Source: Actinomycetes bacterium
GTDB taxonomy: Bacteria > Actinomycetota > Acidimicrobiia > Acidimicrobiales > UBA8190
Length of the DNA stretch: 40,821 bases
Direction: 5' to 3'
Assembly: GCA_021826725.1 (NCBI GenBank)
Contig: JAKAYQ010000004.1
Location: 1 to 40,821, forward strand
Shown here: piece after piece, positions 1 to 7,370 of the stretch
Position numbering within the stretch: the stretch's first letter is position 1
Layout of the letters: the number at the start of each line of letters is the position of its first letter
Notes under the pieces: model-generated
What the model saw: only the letters and a program-made list of their open reading frames with translations
Databases searched by the model: none
What the model was told of the DNA's origin: nothing
Translations under genes and position numbers: made by a program

Positions 1-664
1 CGACCGTGCCCACGACCGATCCCAGGACGAACGCGGCCAGGAACGCTACGAACGCGTGGCCGAGCCCGAGCCAGCCGGTGGCCAGACCGACCACGCCGGC
101 CAGGCGGACGTCCCCGAAACCCATGCCTCGCGGTGCGACCGCGTGCACGACGAAGAAGGCGGCGAAGGCGGCGACCGCTGCGATCGCCGCACGCGCCATG
201 GAGCCCCAGCGGTCGTCCGCCACGGCGCCAACCAGCAGCAGTGCGGTGATCGCCCCTGCCGCCGGGTACAGGATCCGGTTGGGAATGATCAGCCGTTCCA
301 GGTCGACCGCGCTGACCGCCACCAGAGCGGCAGCCAGGACCACGAACGCCGGCAGGACGGGATCGGCGCCAAGGCGGGCAGCGAATCCCCCCATCACCAC
401 CGCGCTGACCAGGGCCAGGATTGCAGGCCGCAGCGGGTGTGCGACCGGCGTCCCACAGGAGCGGCATCCCCGGTGGCGGGCAACGACCCGGACAACCGGC
501 ACGAGGGCAGCCGCGCCGGCCGGCGCCTGGCACGACGGGCAGGCCCACCAGGGTCGGCGGAGGTCGGCGTGGGCGCCGAGCCGTTCCACCACGATCTCGA
601 GCTGGTCGCCCACCACCAGCCCCCCCGCCGCGGTGACGGCCGTGACCAGCGCATCCATGGGCAT
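1..664 (-). CDS. Prepilin peptidase, A24 family (C-terminus cut by window edge)
   Basis: Membrane aspartyl protease that cleaves the leader of type IV prepilins or related pseudopilins. Translated from ATG 664 (a second in-frame ATG is at 658), it begins MPMDALV. A CPSC pair and a CRSCG pair follow, forming the four-Cys zinc-type site typical of the cytoplasmic loop of classical prepilin peptidases. Several hydrophobic segments come next. The first catalytic Asp is in AVDLERLIIPNR, and the second is in the hallmark GMGFGDVRLAG. About 221 codons are visible and the frame is still open at base 1, so the last membrane helix or helices lie outside. GGTGG upstream is a weak ribosome site. It is divergent from the YceI gene. 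The family call is firm; the pilus or secretion system it serves is not visible. Confidence 0.9.
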   Translation of the reverse strand, partial: MPMDALVTAVTAAGGLVVGDQLEIVVERLGAHADLRRPWWACPSCQAPAGAAALVPVVRVVARHRGCRSCGTPVAHPLRPAILALVSAVVMGGFAARLGADPVLPAFVVLAAALVAVSAVDLERLIIPNRILYPAAGAITALLLVGAVADDRWGSMARAAIAAVAAFAAFFVVHAVAPRGMGFGDVRLAGVVGLATGWLGLGHAFVAFLAAFVLGSVVGTV

Positions 665-787
665 GCACGCTAATCCACCACTGGGACCGCTCCGGCGACC
701 GGTCCGACAAGCGCTCGTGCACCTCGATCTCCCATCACCGCAGCGGATTTGACGCCGCAGCACACCGACCCGAAGAATGCCGCGGTC

Positions 788-1375
788 ATGGAGCGCGTCC
801 CCAGCGGTCCCCCTGGGACCGATGATCCCGGAGCGGGGGAACCCGCTCCGGACCCTGGCACGTGGACCGTGGACCGGACATCGACCGTCGGGTTCGTGGC
901 TCGCCAGTTCCTGGTGCATCGAGTCCGGGGCAGCTTCGGGTCGTTTCGCGCCACGGTCGAGGTCAGCCGAGACGTGTTGGGATCGACCATCGCCGGGGAG
1001 GTCGACATCGGGTCACTCGACACCGGCGACCCTGCCCGCGACGACCACCTGCGCTCCGCCGACTTCTTCGACGCGGCCCGATGGCCGACCATGCGACTGG
1101 CAGGGCGAGTGACCGGGACGGGTCCGCACGGGCACACTGCGGTGACGAAGCTCACCATCCGGAACATCACCCTGCCGGTGACGTTCGATGTCCGCCTGCG
1201 CCGAGCGGATCACCACACCGGGACGCCACCGATGTTCGCCGCGATCGCTCTCGCAACGGTGAACCGCAAGGACTTCGGGCTCCGTTGGAACACGACGCTC
1301 GAGACAGGCGGCGTCGTCGTCTCCGACAACGTCGACCTCGTGCTGGACATCGTCGCCCACAAGGCTGGTGCCTGA
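788..1375 (+). CDS. YceI-family lipid-binding-like protein
   Basis: A protein of about 195 residues with the YceI beta-barrel signature: a WTVDRTSTVGFVARQFLV start, a VRGSFGSF strand, a paired SLDTGDPARDDHLRSADFFDAARWPTM block and the late NRKDFGLRWNTTLETGGVVVSDNVDL block. YceI proteins bind polyprenyl or other long isoprenoid chains in a hydrophobic tunnel. No signal peptide is seen, so a cytoplasmic role is likely. The preceding residues are Pro/Gly-rich and probably disordered. ATG 788 was chosen because a weak GAAGA lies upstream; an in-frame TTG at 749 would add 13 residues and has no ribosome site. It stands alone between the prepilin peptidase and a gene-free stretch. The partner isoprenoid is unknown. 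Confidence 0.88.
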   Translation: MERVPSGPPGTDDPGAGEPAPDPGTWTVDRTSTVGFVARQFLVHRVRGSFGSFRATVEVSRDVLGSTIAGEVDIGSLDTGDPARDDHLRSADFFDAARWPTMRLAGRVTGTGPHGHTAVTKLTIRNITLPVTFDVRLRRADHHTGTPPMFAAIALATVNRKDFGLRWNTTLETGGVVVSDNVDLVLDIVAHKAGA

Positions 1376-1793
1376 TCGGGCGCTAACCGGCGCCGACGAC
1401 CGACGCCCAGCAACCGGCCCTGACGTCGGACCACCGGCGCCGACGCCCAGCAACCGACCCTGGCAGCGGATAACCAGAACCGACGCCCAACCTCCGGTGC
1501 CGAGGATCGGCAACCGACACCGGCCTCGGGCAATGGCCCCTGGCTGCTCGCGCCCGGAGCACGCTGCCACCCGGAACGACGGTCACGACCGGGGCTCCTG
1601 CATGCGACCGGACCTGGTCCCGACTTCTGCCGGCTGCTAGCAACCGGGCTGCCCCGGCGACGATCCGGGCCGCAACGGCGAGACCAGCGTCCCCAACGAA
1701 GCGCGGCGTCCAGCGGCTCCCAGAGTGACCGCGTGCCCGTCGTGCCGCTCGGGAGCTGCCGAACGGGGCCGGCGACTCGGGGTCTGCCGCCCG
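1376..1793. other. Gene-free stretch with degenerate direct repeats
   Basis: No convincing coding frame. The first part (about 1385-1530) holds imperfect copies of a unit built around CGACGCCCAGCAACCG, spaced roughly 55-60 bp, then decaying versions such as CGGCAACCGACACCGG. It separates the convergent YceI and NifU-family genes. No clear stem-loop terminator was seen by eye. Confidence 0.5.
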
Positions 1794-2447
1794 CTACTTC
1801 TTGGCGGACTGGAAGTAGGGGTTGGAGCCGCCGGCGTGGTCGGTGACGTCGACCACCTGCGTGATCTCCGGGATCTCGTCGCGCAGCGCAACCTCGATGC
1901 CCTGCGAAAGCGTGACCGACGCCATGCCACACCCCTGGCAGCCGCCACTCAAGCGGAGGTACACCACATCGCCATCCACGGACACCAGATCTGCCCGGCC
2001 GCCGTGGCCGGCGATCGACGGGTTGATCTGCTCGTCCAGAAGGGCCATGACCCGGCGAGCCAAGTCGCTGGTGATATCGCCCGGCGGCGGCGCCGCCGAG
2101 CCCTCGCTGACCGGCGGGGTGTTCGGGTTGACGATGACCAGACCGCCCTCACCCTCGTCGGACCAGTCGAGGCGTGCGCCTCGCACCCGGGCCACGCTCT
2201 TCGCCGGCACGACCACCGCCAGGTCTCCGTTCCGGACCACCTCGTCACGAGCAACTGCGTCGGAGAGCGGCTGGAAGTAGATGTCGTAGGTGTACGTCCC
2301 GGCGGACGCCCCGGTCACCTCCACCCACAGGGCGAGCGCGTCGCTGTCGTCCTCGGCCGACCGGGCGTCGAGAACGACCTGGAGCGCCGGGGGAGTCACG
2401 GTGAGCACATCCGAGGCGATTTCAGTGGCAACTGCGTCGTCGGGCAC
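1794..2447 (-). CDS. NifU/NfuA-type iron-sulfur cluster carrier
   Basis: A two-domain Fe-S carrier of 217 residues. Residues 13-110 resemble a degenerate A-type (HesB-like) domain without the usual cysteines. Residues about 125-215 are a NifU C-terminal domain with the cluster-binding CQGC pair at Cys170/Cys173 in the typical SGGCQGCGMASVTL context. Such proteins hand 4Fe-4S clusters to client enzymes, radical SAM enzymes among them. GTG 2447 is set by a perfect AGGAGG at 2455-2460 (minus strand), 7 bases upstream. The start lies only 31 bp from the divergent ATP-grasp gene and appears to share its promoter. This suggests, by inference, co-expression with the nearby radical SAM enzyme. The family call is firm. 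Confidence 0.92.
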   Translation of the reverse strand: MPDDAVATEIASDVLTVTPPALQVVLDARSAEDDSDALALWVEVTGASAGTYTYDIYFQPLSDAVARDEVVRNGDLAVVVPAKSVARVRGARLDWSDEGEGGLVIVNPNTPPVSEGSAAPPPGDITSDLARRVMALLDEQINPSIAGHGGRADLVSVDGDVVYLRLSGGCQGCGMASVTLSQGIEVALRDEIPEITQVVDVTDHAGGSNPYFQSAKK

Positions 2448-2466
2448 GGGAGCACCTCCTGAGGGC

Positions 2467-2473
2467 CATCATA
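2467..2473. promoter_or_regulatory. Overlapping divergent -10 boxes (Fe-S carrier / ATP-grasp)
   Basis: On the minus strand 2468-2473 reads TATGAT, a good -10 box; a start about 7 bases on would leave a short leader carrying AGGAGG before GTG 2447. On the plus strand 2467-2472 reads CATCAT, exactly 6 bases before GTG 2479, the spacing seen in leaderless genes elsewhere in the window. The two boxes overlap with a 1-bp offset. This is inferred from sequence only. Confidence 0.5.
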
Positions 2474-2478
2474 GGTGC

Positions 2479-3870
2479 GTGCCCCGCATCCTCCTGCTCC
2501 TGCCCTCGTCGACCTACCGGGCCGCCGACTTTCTGGCGGCGGCCCGCGACCTCGGTGTCGAGGTCGTGGTGGCTTCCGACGCGGTGTTCGGGACCAGCAC
2601 CCCAGCCACCAGCACCCCAACCACCAGCACCCCAACCACCAGCACCCCAACCACCAGCACCCCAGCCACCAGCACCCCAGCCACCAGCACCCCAACCACC
2701 GGACCCCGACCGGGTTCCGATGTGGACAGCGCCCACAGGCCGGTCCGCAGCCTGGTGGTCGACGTAGACGACCCTGCCGCCACAGCGCTCGCCATTGTCG
2801 AGCTGGACCGGATCTCGCCCCTCGACGCGGTCGTCGCCGTCGACGATCGGGGCGTCGTCGCCGCTGCGGTGGCGGCCGAGCGTCTGGGCCTTGCCCACGC
2901 CGCTCCTGACGCCGTGGTCGCCGCGCGCGACAAGCTCCGGATGCGGATCCTGTTGGACTCCGCCGAAGTCCCGCAGCCGGCGTTCGTCGCGGTGGACCCG
3001 GCCGACGAGGCCGCTGCCGTGCACGCAGCGGCGCAGGTCGGCTATCCCTGTGTCGTCAAGCCCACGGCATTGTCGACAAGCCGAGGGGTCATCCGGGCAG
3101 ACGACCCCGAGGCGCTGGCCGTCGCGTTCCGGCGCGCCGGGGCCATCGCCTGCGCCGCGGGCGAGCCTCACGACCGGCCCCTGCTGGTCGAGCAATTCGT
3201 GGAAGGACCAGAGGTCGCCGTCGAAGGTGTGCTTCGCGACGGCGTACTCGACGTCGTGGCTGTGTTCGACAAACCCGATCCCCTCGACGGCCCGTACTTC
3301 GAGGAGACGATCTACATCACGCCGAGCCGTCTCGATGCTGCCGACCGGAGCGCTGTCCGCGAGGCAACTTCGGCGGCATGCCGCGCGCTCGGTCTGCGCC
3401 ACGGGCCGGTGCACGCTGAGCTCCGGGTGAGCAACGGCCGGGCCAGCGTGATCGAGGTGGCAGCGCGGACAGTGGGAGGTCTGTGCGGCAGGACCGTCGA
3501 GATCGCCACCGGCCGCCGTCTGGAGACCCTGGTCCTGGCGAACGCGCTCGGGACCGCTGTGCCCAGGGCGCCGCGACACCGGGCCGCAGGTGTCCTCATG
3601 CTGCCCGCACCAGCAGCTGGTCGATTCGCCGGCGTCGACGGCATCGACCTGGCACTGGCCGTGCCCGGCGTCACCGGCGTCGAGATCACGGTGACACCCG
3701 GTCGCTACGTCGCACCCGCACCCGACGGCGCCCGCTATGTCGGATTCGTGTTCGCCAAGGCGCTCACCCCAGCCGAGGCCGAAGCCGCACTGCGCACGGC
3801 GTGGTCCCGGCTCGACGTGCACGTCGAGCCGGCGCCGGCGGACGCCGCGGAGCTGTGCGTCCCGTCCTGA
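2479..3870 (+). CDS. ATP-grasp ligase of unknown substrate, next to CCAEP-tail radical SAM enzyme
   Basis: An ATP-grasp enzyme of 463 residues. ATP-grasp ligases activate a carboxylate as an acyl phosphate and join it to an amine or thiol. A pre-ATP-grasp Rossmann-like domain starts PRILLLLPSSTYRAADFL and runs to about residue 130. The ATP-binding core follows: DKLRMRILLDSAEVPQP, the GYPCVVKPT lysine strand, LLVEQFVEGPEVAVEG, and the metal-site region HAELRVSNGRASVIEVAARTVGG. Residues 39-73 are a (TSTPx)7 run encoded by a 15-bp tandem repeat inserted in the first domain. GTG 2479 was chosen because the upstream extension would overlap the divergent gene and because a -10-like CATCAT lies 6 bases before. 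It is followed at 87 bp by the radical SAM gene. No peptide precursor gene was identified nearby, and the substrate is unknown. Confidence 0.87.
   Translation: MPRILLLLPSSTYRAADFLAAARDLGVEVVVASDAVFGTSTPATSTPTTSTPTTSTPTTSTPATSTPATSTPTTGPRPGSDVDSAHRPVRSLVVDVDDPAATALAIVELDRISPLDAVVAVDDRGVVAAAVAAERLGLAHAAPDAVVAARDKLRMRILLDSAEVPQPAFVAVDPADEAAAVHAAAQVGYPCVVKPTALSTSRGVIRADDPEALAVAFRRAGAIACAAGEPHDRPLLVEQFVEGPEVAVEGVLRDGVLDVVAVFDKPDPLDGPYFEETIYITPSRLDAADRSAVREATSAACRALGLRHGPVHAELRVSNGRASVIEVAARTVGGLCGRTVEIATGRRLETLVLANALGTAVPRAPRHRAAGVLMLPAPAAGRFAGVDGIDLALAVPGVTGVEITVTPGRYVAPAPDGARYVGFVFAKALTPAEAEAALRTAWSRLDVHVEPAPADAAELCVPS
2593..2697 (+). repeat. 15-bp in-frame tandem repeat, 7 copies
   Basis: Seven copies of ACCAGCACCCCARCC, each coding Thr-Ser-Thr-Pro-(Thr/Ala), lie inside the N-terminal domain of the ATP-grasp enzyme. 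Copies differ only at one base (A or G), which points to recent expansion. Confidence 0.95.
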
Positions 3871-3938
3871 CCACCACCACCCGACCACCACCACCCGACC
3901 ACCACCACCCGACCACCACCGCCCGACCACCACCGCCC
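3869..3938 (+). repeat. 14-bp tandem repeat, 5 copies, overlapping a stop codon
   Basis: Five copies of GACCACCACCRCCC begin inside the TGA stop of the ATP-grasp gene and fill most of the gap to the radical SAM gene. The last copy runs directly into that gene's putative -10 box. The array may affect transcription or translation between the two genes; that is inference. Confidence 0.95.
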
Positions 3939-3944
3939 GACCAC

Positions 3945-3950
3945 TACGGT
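3945..3950 (+). promoter_or_regulatory. -10 box for radical SAM gene (leaderless type)
   Basis: TACGGT matches TANNNT and ends 7 bases before GTG 3958. It suggests that the radical SAM gene can be transcribed on its own as a leaderless mRNA, in addition to readthrough from the ATP-grasp gene. Confidence 0.45.
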
Positions 3951-3957
3951 GACGGTG

Positions 3958-5496
3958 GTGCACATGCTGCTGGTGTCCACCTACGAGCTCGGCCACCAGC
4001 CGCTCGGGCTCGCCGTACCCGCGGGAGCGCTGCTGACCGCGGGGCACGACGTGCGCTGCGCCGACCTGTCGATCGAGCCCCTCGACCCCGGCGATGTCGC
4101 CTGGGCGGATGCCCTGGCTGTGTCGGTCCCGATGCACACCGCCACGCGCCTGGCCCGTCAGGTCATCGGGGTTGTCCGCGGCCTGCGGCCAGACCTGCCT
4201 GTGGCCCTGTACGGGTTGTATGCCACTGTCGGAGGAGCGACCGTCGACCTCGCGGTGGCCGGCGAGTACGTTCCCGAGCTGGTTGCATGGGCGGATCGGC
4301 TCGATCACCCCGATGCGGCGACCGCTGCCACCACCCGTGGCGCCACCGCTGGCTTTCCGCCGCCCGTTGACCTCCAGATGATCCCCGGCGCCGGTGCCGT
4401 CGCTGCCAGCACCCCAGGCGGCACAGCCGTCGCTGCCGGTGCACCGGCCGGCACGGTGATCGTGCGGCTCGGTCGCCACCGCCAACCGGCGCCGGCCCGG
4501 AACCTGCTGCCGCCACTCGAGCGATACGCCCACGTCCTCGTGGGCGATGAGCGCCGGGTCGCCGGGTACGTGGAGGCGAGCCACGGGTGCGCACACCGCT
4601 GCCGGCACTGCCCGGTCCCTGTGGTCTACGACGGTCGCACCCGGCTCGTCGACATTCCCAGCCTGCTGGCCGACGTCGACCAGCTGGTGCAGATGGGCGC
4701 TCGCCACATCACCTTCGGCGACCCCGACTTCCTGAACGGCCCGCACCACGCCCGTAGGACCGTCCATGCGGTGCACGGCGCGTTCCCCGACCTGACGTTC
4801 GACGCGACAGTCAAGGTCGAGCACGTGCTGCAGCACCGGTCGGCGTGGCCTGACATGGCGGAAGCCGGGTTCCTGTTCGTCACCACCGCCGTCGAGTCTG
4901 CCGACGACCGCGTGCTCCTCCGCCTCCACAAGGGGCACACGGTGGCCGACGCCGTGGAGGCCATCGGGGTCCTTCGCTCGGCCGGGATCGAGCCCCGTCC
5001 CACCTTCGTCCCGTTCACCCCGTGGACCGACGCCAGCGGTGTCGCCGCGCTGCTCGACCTGATCGCGCGGTGCGACCTGGCCGGCAACGTCGATCCGGTG
5101 CAGCTCGGCATCCGCTTGCTCCTGCCGCCGGGCTCGCTGCTGCTCGACGAGCCTGACCTGAAGGAGAGCCTGGACGGCTACGACGACCACACCCTGGGGT
5201 GGCAGTGGCACAGCACCGATGAGCGGCTCGACACGCTGGCAGGCGAGCTGGCAGCGCTGGCAGAGGAAGCGGAGAACGCTGCGTGGCCAGCGGCAACGGC
5301 CCATCTGGCTGCACGCCGCCTGGTGGCCGACCGGCTGCGCCTGCCCAGCCTGCTCACCGTCCCGGCGGTCGACCCCGCGGTGGCAAGCCGGCTGGCCCCC
5401 GAAGCACGGCCTCGGCTGTCGGAGGCCTGGTTCTGCTGCGCCGAGCCGACCGGGCGCCAGTGGGCTGCCGCCGGCACCACCGGATCCTGCGGGTGA
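3958..5496 (+). CDS. CUAEP/CCAEP-tail family radical SAM protein (Cys-Cys form)
   Basis: A radical SAM enzyme of 512 residues. The N-terminal 110 residues (LLVSTYELGHQPLGLA onward) look like a cobalamin-binding-type Rossmann domain, but no DxHxxG B12 ligand motif is seen. A low-complexity Ala/Gly/Thr linker runs to about residue 170. The 4Fe-4S site is Cys211-x3-Cys215-x2-Cys218 (GCAHRCRHC), followed by radical SAM barrel features (ITFGDPDFLNGP, the TAVESADD strand, RPTFVPFTPW). The C-terminus carries SEAWFCCAEP with Cys493-Cys494. I know this motif from a family whose members carry CUAEP (with selenocysteine) or CCAEP; the reaction is not known to me. GTG 3958 fits the TACGGT box; GTG 3949, GTG 3955 and ATG 3964 are alternatives. 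It lies between an ATP-grasp enzyme and a Cys-rich protein, which suggests a three-gene pathway. Confidence 0.9.
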   Translation: MHMLLVSTYELGHQPLGLAVPAGALLTAGHDVRCADLSIEPLDPGDVAWADALAVSVPMHTATRLARQVIGVVRGLRPDLPVALYGLYATVGGATVDLAVAGEYVPELVAWADRLDHPDAATAATTRGATAGFPPPVDLQMIPGAGAVAASTPGGTAVAAGAPAGTVIVRLGRHRQPAPARNLLPPLERYAHVLVGDERRVAGYVEASHGCAHRCRHCPVPVVYDGRTRLVDIPSLLADVDQLVQMGARHITFGDPDFLNGPHHARRTVHAVHGAFPDLTFDATVKVEHVLQHRSAWPDMAEAGFLFVTTAVESADDRVLLRLHKGHTVADAVEAIGVLRSAGIEPRPTFVPFTPWTDASGVAALLDLIARCDLAGNVDPVQLGIRLLLPPGSLLLDEPDLKESLDGYDDHTLGWQWHSTDERLDTLAGELAALAEEAENAAWPAATAHLAARRLVADRLRLPSLLTVPAVDPAVASRLAPEARPRLSEAWFCCAEPTGRQWAAAGTTGSCG

Positions 5497-5554
5497 ACTG
5501 GCCCGTTCCGATGCACCGCCTGACCGGCCGACCACGAACGACAAGGAGCCACTG

Positions 5555-6385
5555 GTGAGCCCCCGCGTCCACGACCACGACCGGCGCCTGGCGCCGCCGA
5601 CGGATGCCCACGAGTGGGTCAGCTTCGTCGACCCCGACGAGGATCGGACCTGGATGTTCGATGTGACCTTCCTGGAGAGCCCCTGGACCTGCATCTTCGG
5701 CCGCGGCTGCCAGGGAGTGCTCACCGGGCCGGCTGCCGAGCGCAACCAGGGATGCTGTTCGTACGGCGCGCATTTCACCGACGCCGAGGACGTCCGGCGC
5801 GTCGAGCAGGCGTCAGCCGAACTGACGCCCGAGCAGTGGCAATACCACGGCCGGCGAGCACGTGGTGCCGGCACCTCGGCTGTCGTGCGGACCACGCGCT
5901 CCGGCCAGCAGGCCACCAGGCTGGTCGCCGACGCGTGCATCTTCCTCAACCGGCCCGGTTTCGCCGGGGGGGCCGGGTGCGCACTCCATCTGGCAGCGCT
6001 CGAGCGGGGAGTGCCGCCGCTGTCGTTGAAGCCCGACGTCTGCTGGCAGCTTCCGCTGCGACGCGAAGACCACAGCGACGATGCTGGTCATGTGACCACC
6101 ATCGTCCGCCAGTGGGACCGCCGTGACTGGGGAACCGGTGGCGCCGATTTCCATTGGTGGTGCACCGAGTCACCCGAGGCATTCGTGGGCCGCCACCCGG
6201 TCTACCAGGAGTTGCACGACGAGCTGATCGCCCTGGTCGGCGGGCCGGTGCACGCGCTGCTGCGCGCGGCACTCGATGCCCGCGCCACCAACGGATCCGC
6301 CCGGTCGTCCGCGCGAACCGGGCACGGGGCCGATCGCCCACGTGCCGTGGTTGCCCTACCCCATCCGGCGGTACGCCGCCGCTGA
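5555..6385 (+). CDS. Conserved Cys-rich putative metal-cluster protein (YkgJ-like)
   Basis: A protein of 276 residues whose middle resembles YkgJ-type Fe/Zn-chelating proteins. Conserved-looking cysteines are Cys46 and Cys52 (WTCIFGRGCQG), Cys67-Cys68 (CCSYGAHF), Cys128 (ACIFLNRPGF), Cys142 with His145 (GCALHLAAL), Cys163 (DVCWQLPLRR) and Cys203 (HWWCTESPEAF). That is enough ligands for one or two metal sites. GTG 5555 is fixed by AAGGAG 9 bases upstream; the open frame before it belongs to another frame of the radical SAM gene. It starts 58 bp after that gene, so the two are probably cotranscribed. I recall relatives of similar size in other actinobacteria but no assigned function. It could be a maturation partner or electron donor for the radical SAM enzyme; that is inference. 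Confidence 0.75.
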   Translation: MSPRVHDHDRRLAPPTDAHEWVSFVDPDEDRTWMFDVTFLESPWTCIFGRGCQGVLTGPAAERNQGCCSYGAHFTDAEDVRRVEQASAELTPEQWQYHGRRARGAGTSAVVRTTRSGQQATRLVADACIFLNRPGFAGGAGCALHLAALERGVPPLSLKPDVCWQLPLRREDHSDDAGHVTTIVRQWDRRDWGTGGADFHWWCTESPEAFVGRHPVYQELHDELIALVGGPVHALLRAALDARATNGSARSSARTGHGADRPRAVVALPHPAVRRR

Positions 6386-6441
6386 TCAGCGATCGCCGGG
6401 TGCGCAGGCCGGTGTGGACGACGTCGTCGACTGTGCGTCGC

Positions 6442-6642
6442 TCACTCGGCCAACGGGTCGTCCTCGTCTGCCCCACCCGCCGAGCCCAAGATCTCGTCGA
6501 GCTCGTCGGCCTCCGCCAGGCACCACGAGGCGTGCTCGTCCTCGGGTTCGGCACCGCACTCCGGGCAGCGCCGGTTCGCGGTCGCGACGGAACGCTTCAG
6601 GCTGCGTGCCTCTTCGAAGCGGCGATGCCGTCCCTTCTTCAC
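6442..6642 (-). CDS. Small zinc-ribbon-like protein
   Basis: A protein of 66 residues. It has a basic N-terminal helix (KKGRHRRFEEARSLKRS), then a CPECG knuckle with a third Cys (ASWCLAEADE), and an acidic C-terminus. The pattern looks like half a zinc ribbon, perhaps completed by His. GTG 6642 is chosen because GGAGG lies 7 bases upstream; the longer frame to 6741 lacks such a site. It is convergent with the Cys-rich gene. Function unknown; a nucleic-acid- or ribosome-associated role would fit its charge pattern but is a guess. Confidence 0.65.
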   Translation of the reverse strand: MKKGRHRRFEEARSLKRSVATANRRCPECGAEPEDEHASWCLAEADELDEILGSAGGADEDDPLAE

Positions 6643-7072
6643 AGCAAGTCCTCCGTGGGTCGAGTGCGAGACCCTGGCTGCGGCGCTCCTGGATTCTACC
6701 GCCGGCACCGAGCTGACGGTCACGGGCACGTACAGACCCACGGCGATCCCGCGCCGGGGCTACGCAGCTAGAACCGCTCCACGCTACCCGATGGGCGCGT
6801 GCCCCGGCCACCTATCCTGCCCGCCATACCGACTGCACCCCGGCCCTGCGCCTGGCGGCGCCCCCGATGGTACGCCGGCCAGCTCCCCACGGCACCCCGG
6901 CACCCCGGCACCCCGGCACCCCGGCACCCCGGCACCCCGGCACCCCGGCACCCCGGCACCCCGGCACCCCGGCACCCCGGCAGCACACCCCGCCCGCATC
7001 CTCGACGCCAATCCGGGCCACCAGCGGAGCGGCCCGCCGAGCGCCACGACACTCCTCTGGTGACGGCACCAC
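6643..7072. other. Gene-free stretch between two small genes
   Basis: It contains the probable promoter of the minus-strand zinc-ribbon gene and, at 6891-6981, an 8-bp tandem array. Open frames across the array (His-Pro-Gly-Thr-Pro-Ala type in every frame) are products of the repeat and lack sensible flanks, so no gene is called. Confidence 0.6.
6891..6981 (+). repeat. 8-bp tandem repeat, about 11 copies
   Basis: Near-perfect copies of GGCACCCC. Because 8 is not a multiple of 3, all three frames stay open and cycle through the same 8-residue pattern. A close variant unit (GGCACCAC) forms a second array at 34841. Confidence 0.95.
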
Positions 7073-7078
7073 TACAGT
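7073..7078 (+). promoter_or_regulatory. -10 box, leaderless type
   Basis: TACAGT matches TANNNT and is followed by exactly 6 bases and then GTG 7085. No Shine-Dalgarno sequence can fit between them. Confidence 0.55.
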
Positions 7079-7084
7079 CGGGGC

Positions 7085-7315
7085 GTGGCCGAGGATTTCG
7101 ACGTGTCCGCCATGATCGAACGGTTCCGAGCGCGCGCCCGCGCAGTACGCGAGCGCGGCATCCCGCCGATCGAGGGTCCCGAGCGCCAGCGCTTCATCGA
7201 TCAGGCGCAGCTCGACTACATGGACTACGCGATGCTCGGTGACGCGGACGCCGAGCTCAGGGACGGGATTCTGACCCTCAGCCTCGACCTGCGCCCCCCA
7301 GACCAACGCGGCTGA
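7085..7315 (+). CDS. Conserved hypothetical small protein
   Basis: A protein of 76 residues beginning AEDFDVSAMIERFRARARAV. It has an amphipathic basic helix, a RQRFIDQAQLDYMDYAMLGDADAEL helix-turn segment and a short beta-like DGILTLSLDLR end. No Cys, membrane segment or signal peptide. GTG 7085 is supported by the TACAGT box 6 bases upstream. I believe similar short proteins occur in related Acidimicrobiia, but no function is known to me. Confidence 0.7.
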   Translation: MAEDFDVSAMIERFRARARAVRERGIPPIEGPERQRFIDQAQLDYMDYAMLGDADAELRDGILTLSLDLRPPDQRG

Positions 7316-7370
7316 GCCGCAGGCGCCACCAGACGAGCGGCTTCACCACCTCGGTGGCGTCTGGGGGCGG

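Noticed and set aside
3958-4300. A cobalamin-dependent assignment for the radical SAM protein
   Set aside because: The N-terminal Rossmann-like domain lacks a visible DxHxxG cobalamin ligand motif, so B12 dependence is not claimed.
5434-5439. Selenocysteine in the CUAEP-type motif
   Set aside because: Both codons are TGC; there is no in-frame TGA there, so no recoding is needed.
2422-5949. A 1175-codon minus-strand frame opposite the ATP-grasp and radical SAM genes
   Set aside because: It has no domain; it is Arg/Gly/His-rich antisense sequence of two genes with clear motifs.
6768-7063. Several 80-90 residue frames over the 8-bp array on both strands
   Set aside because: All frames stay open simply because the 8-bp unit has no stop in any frame; the products are cyclic low-complexity peptides without ribosome sites.
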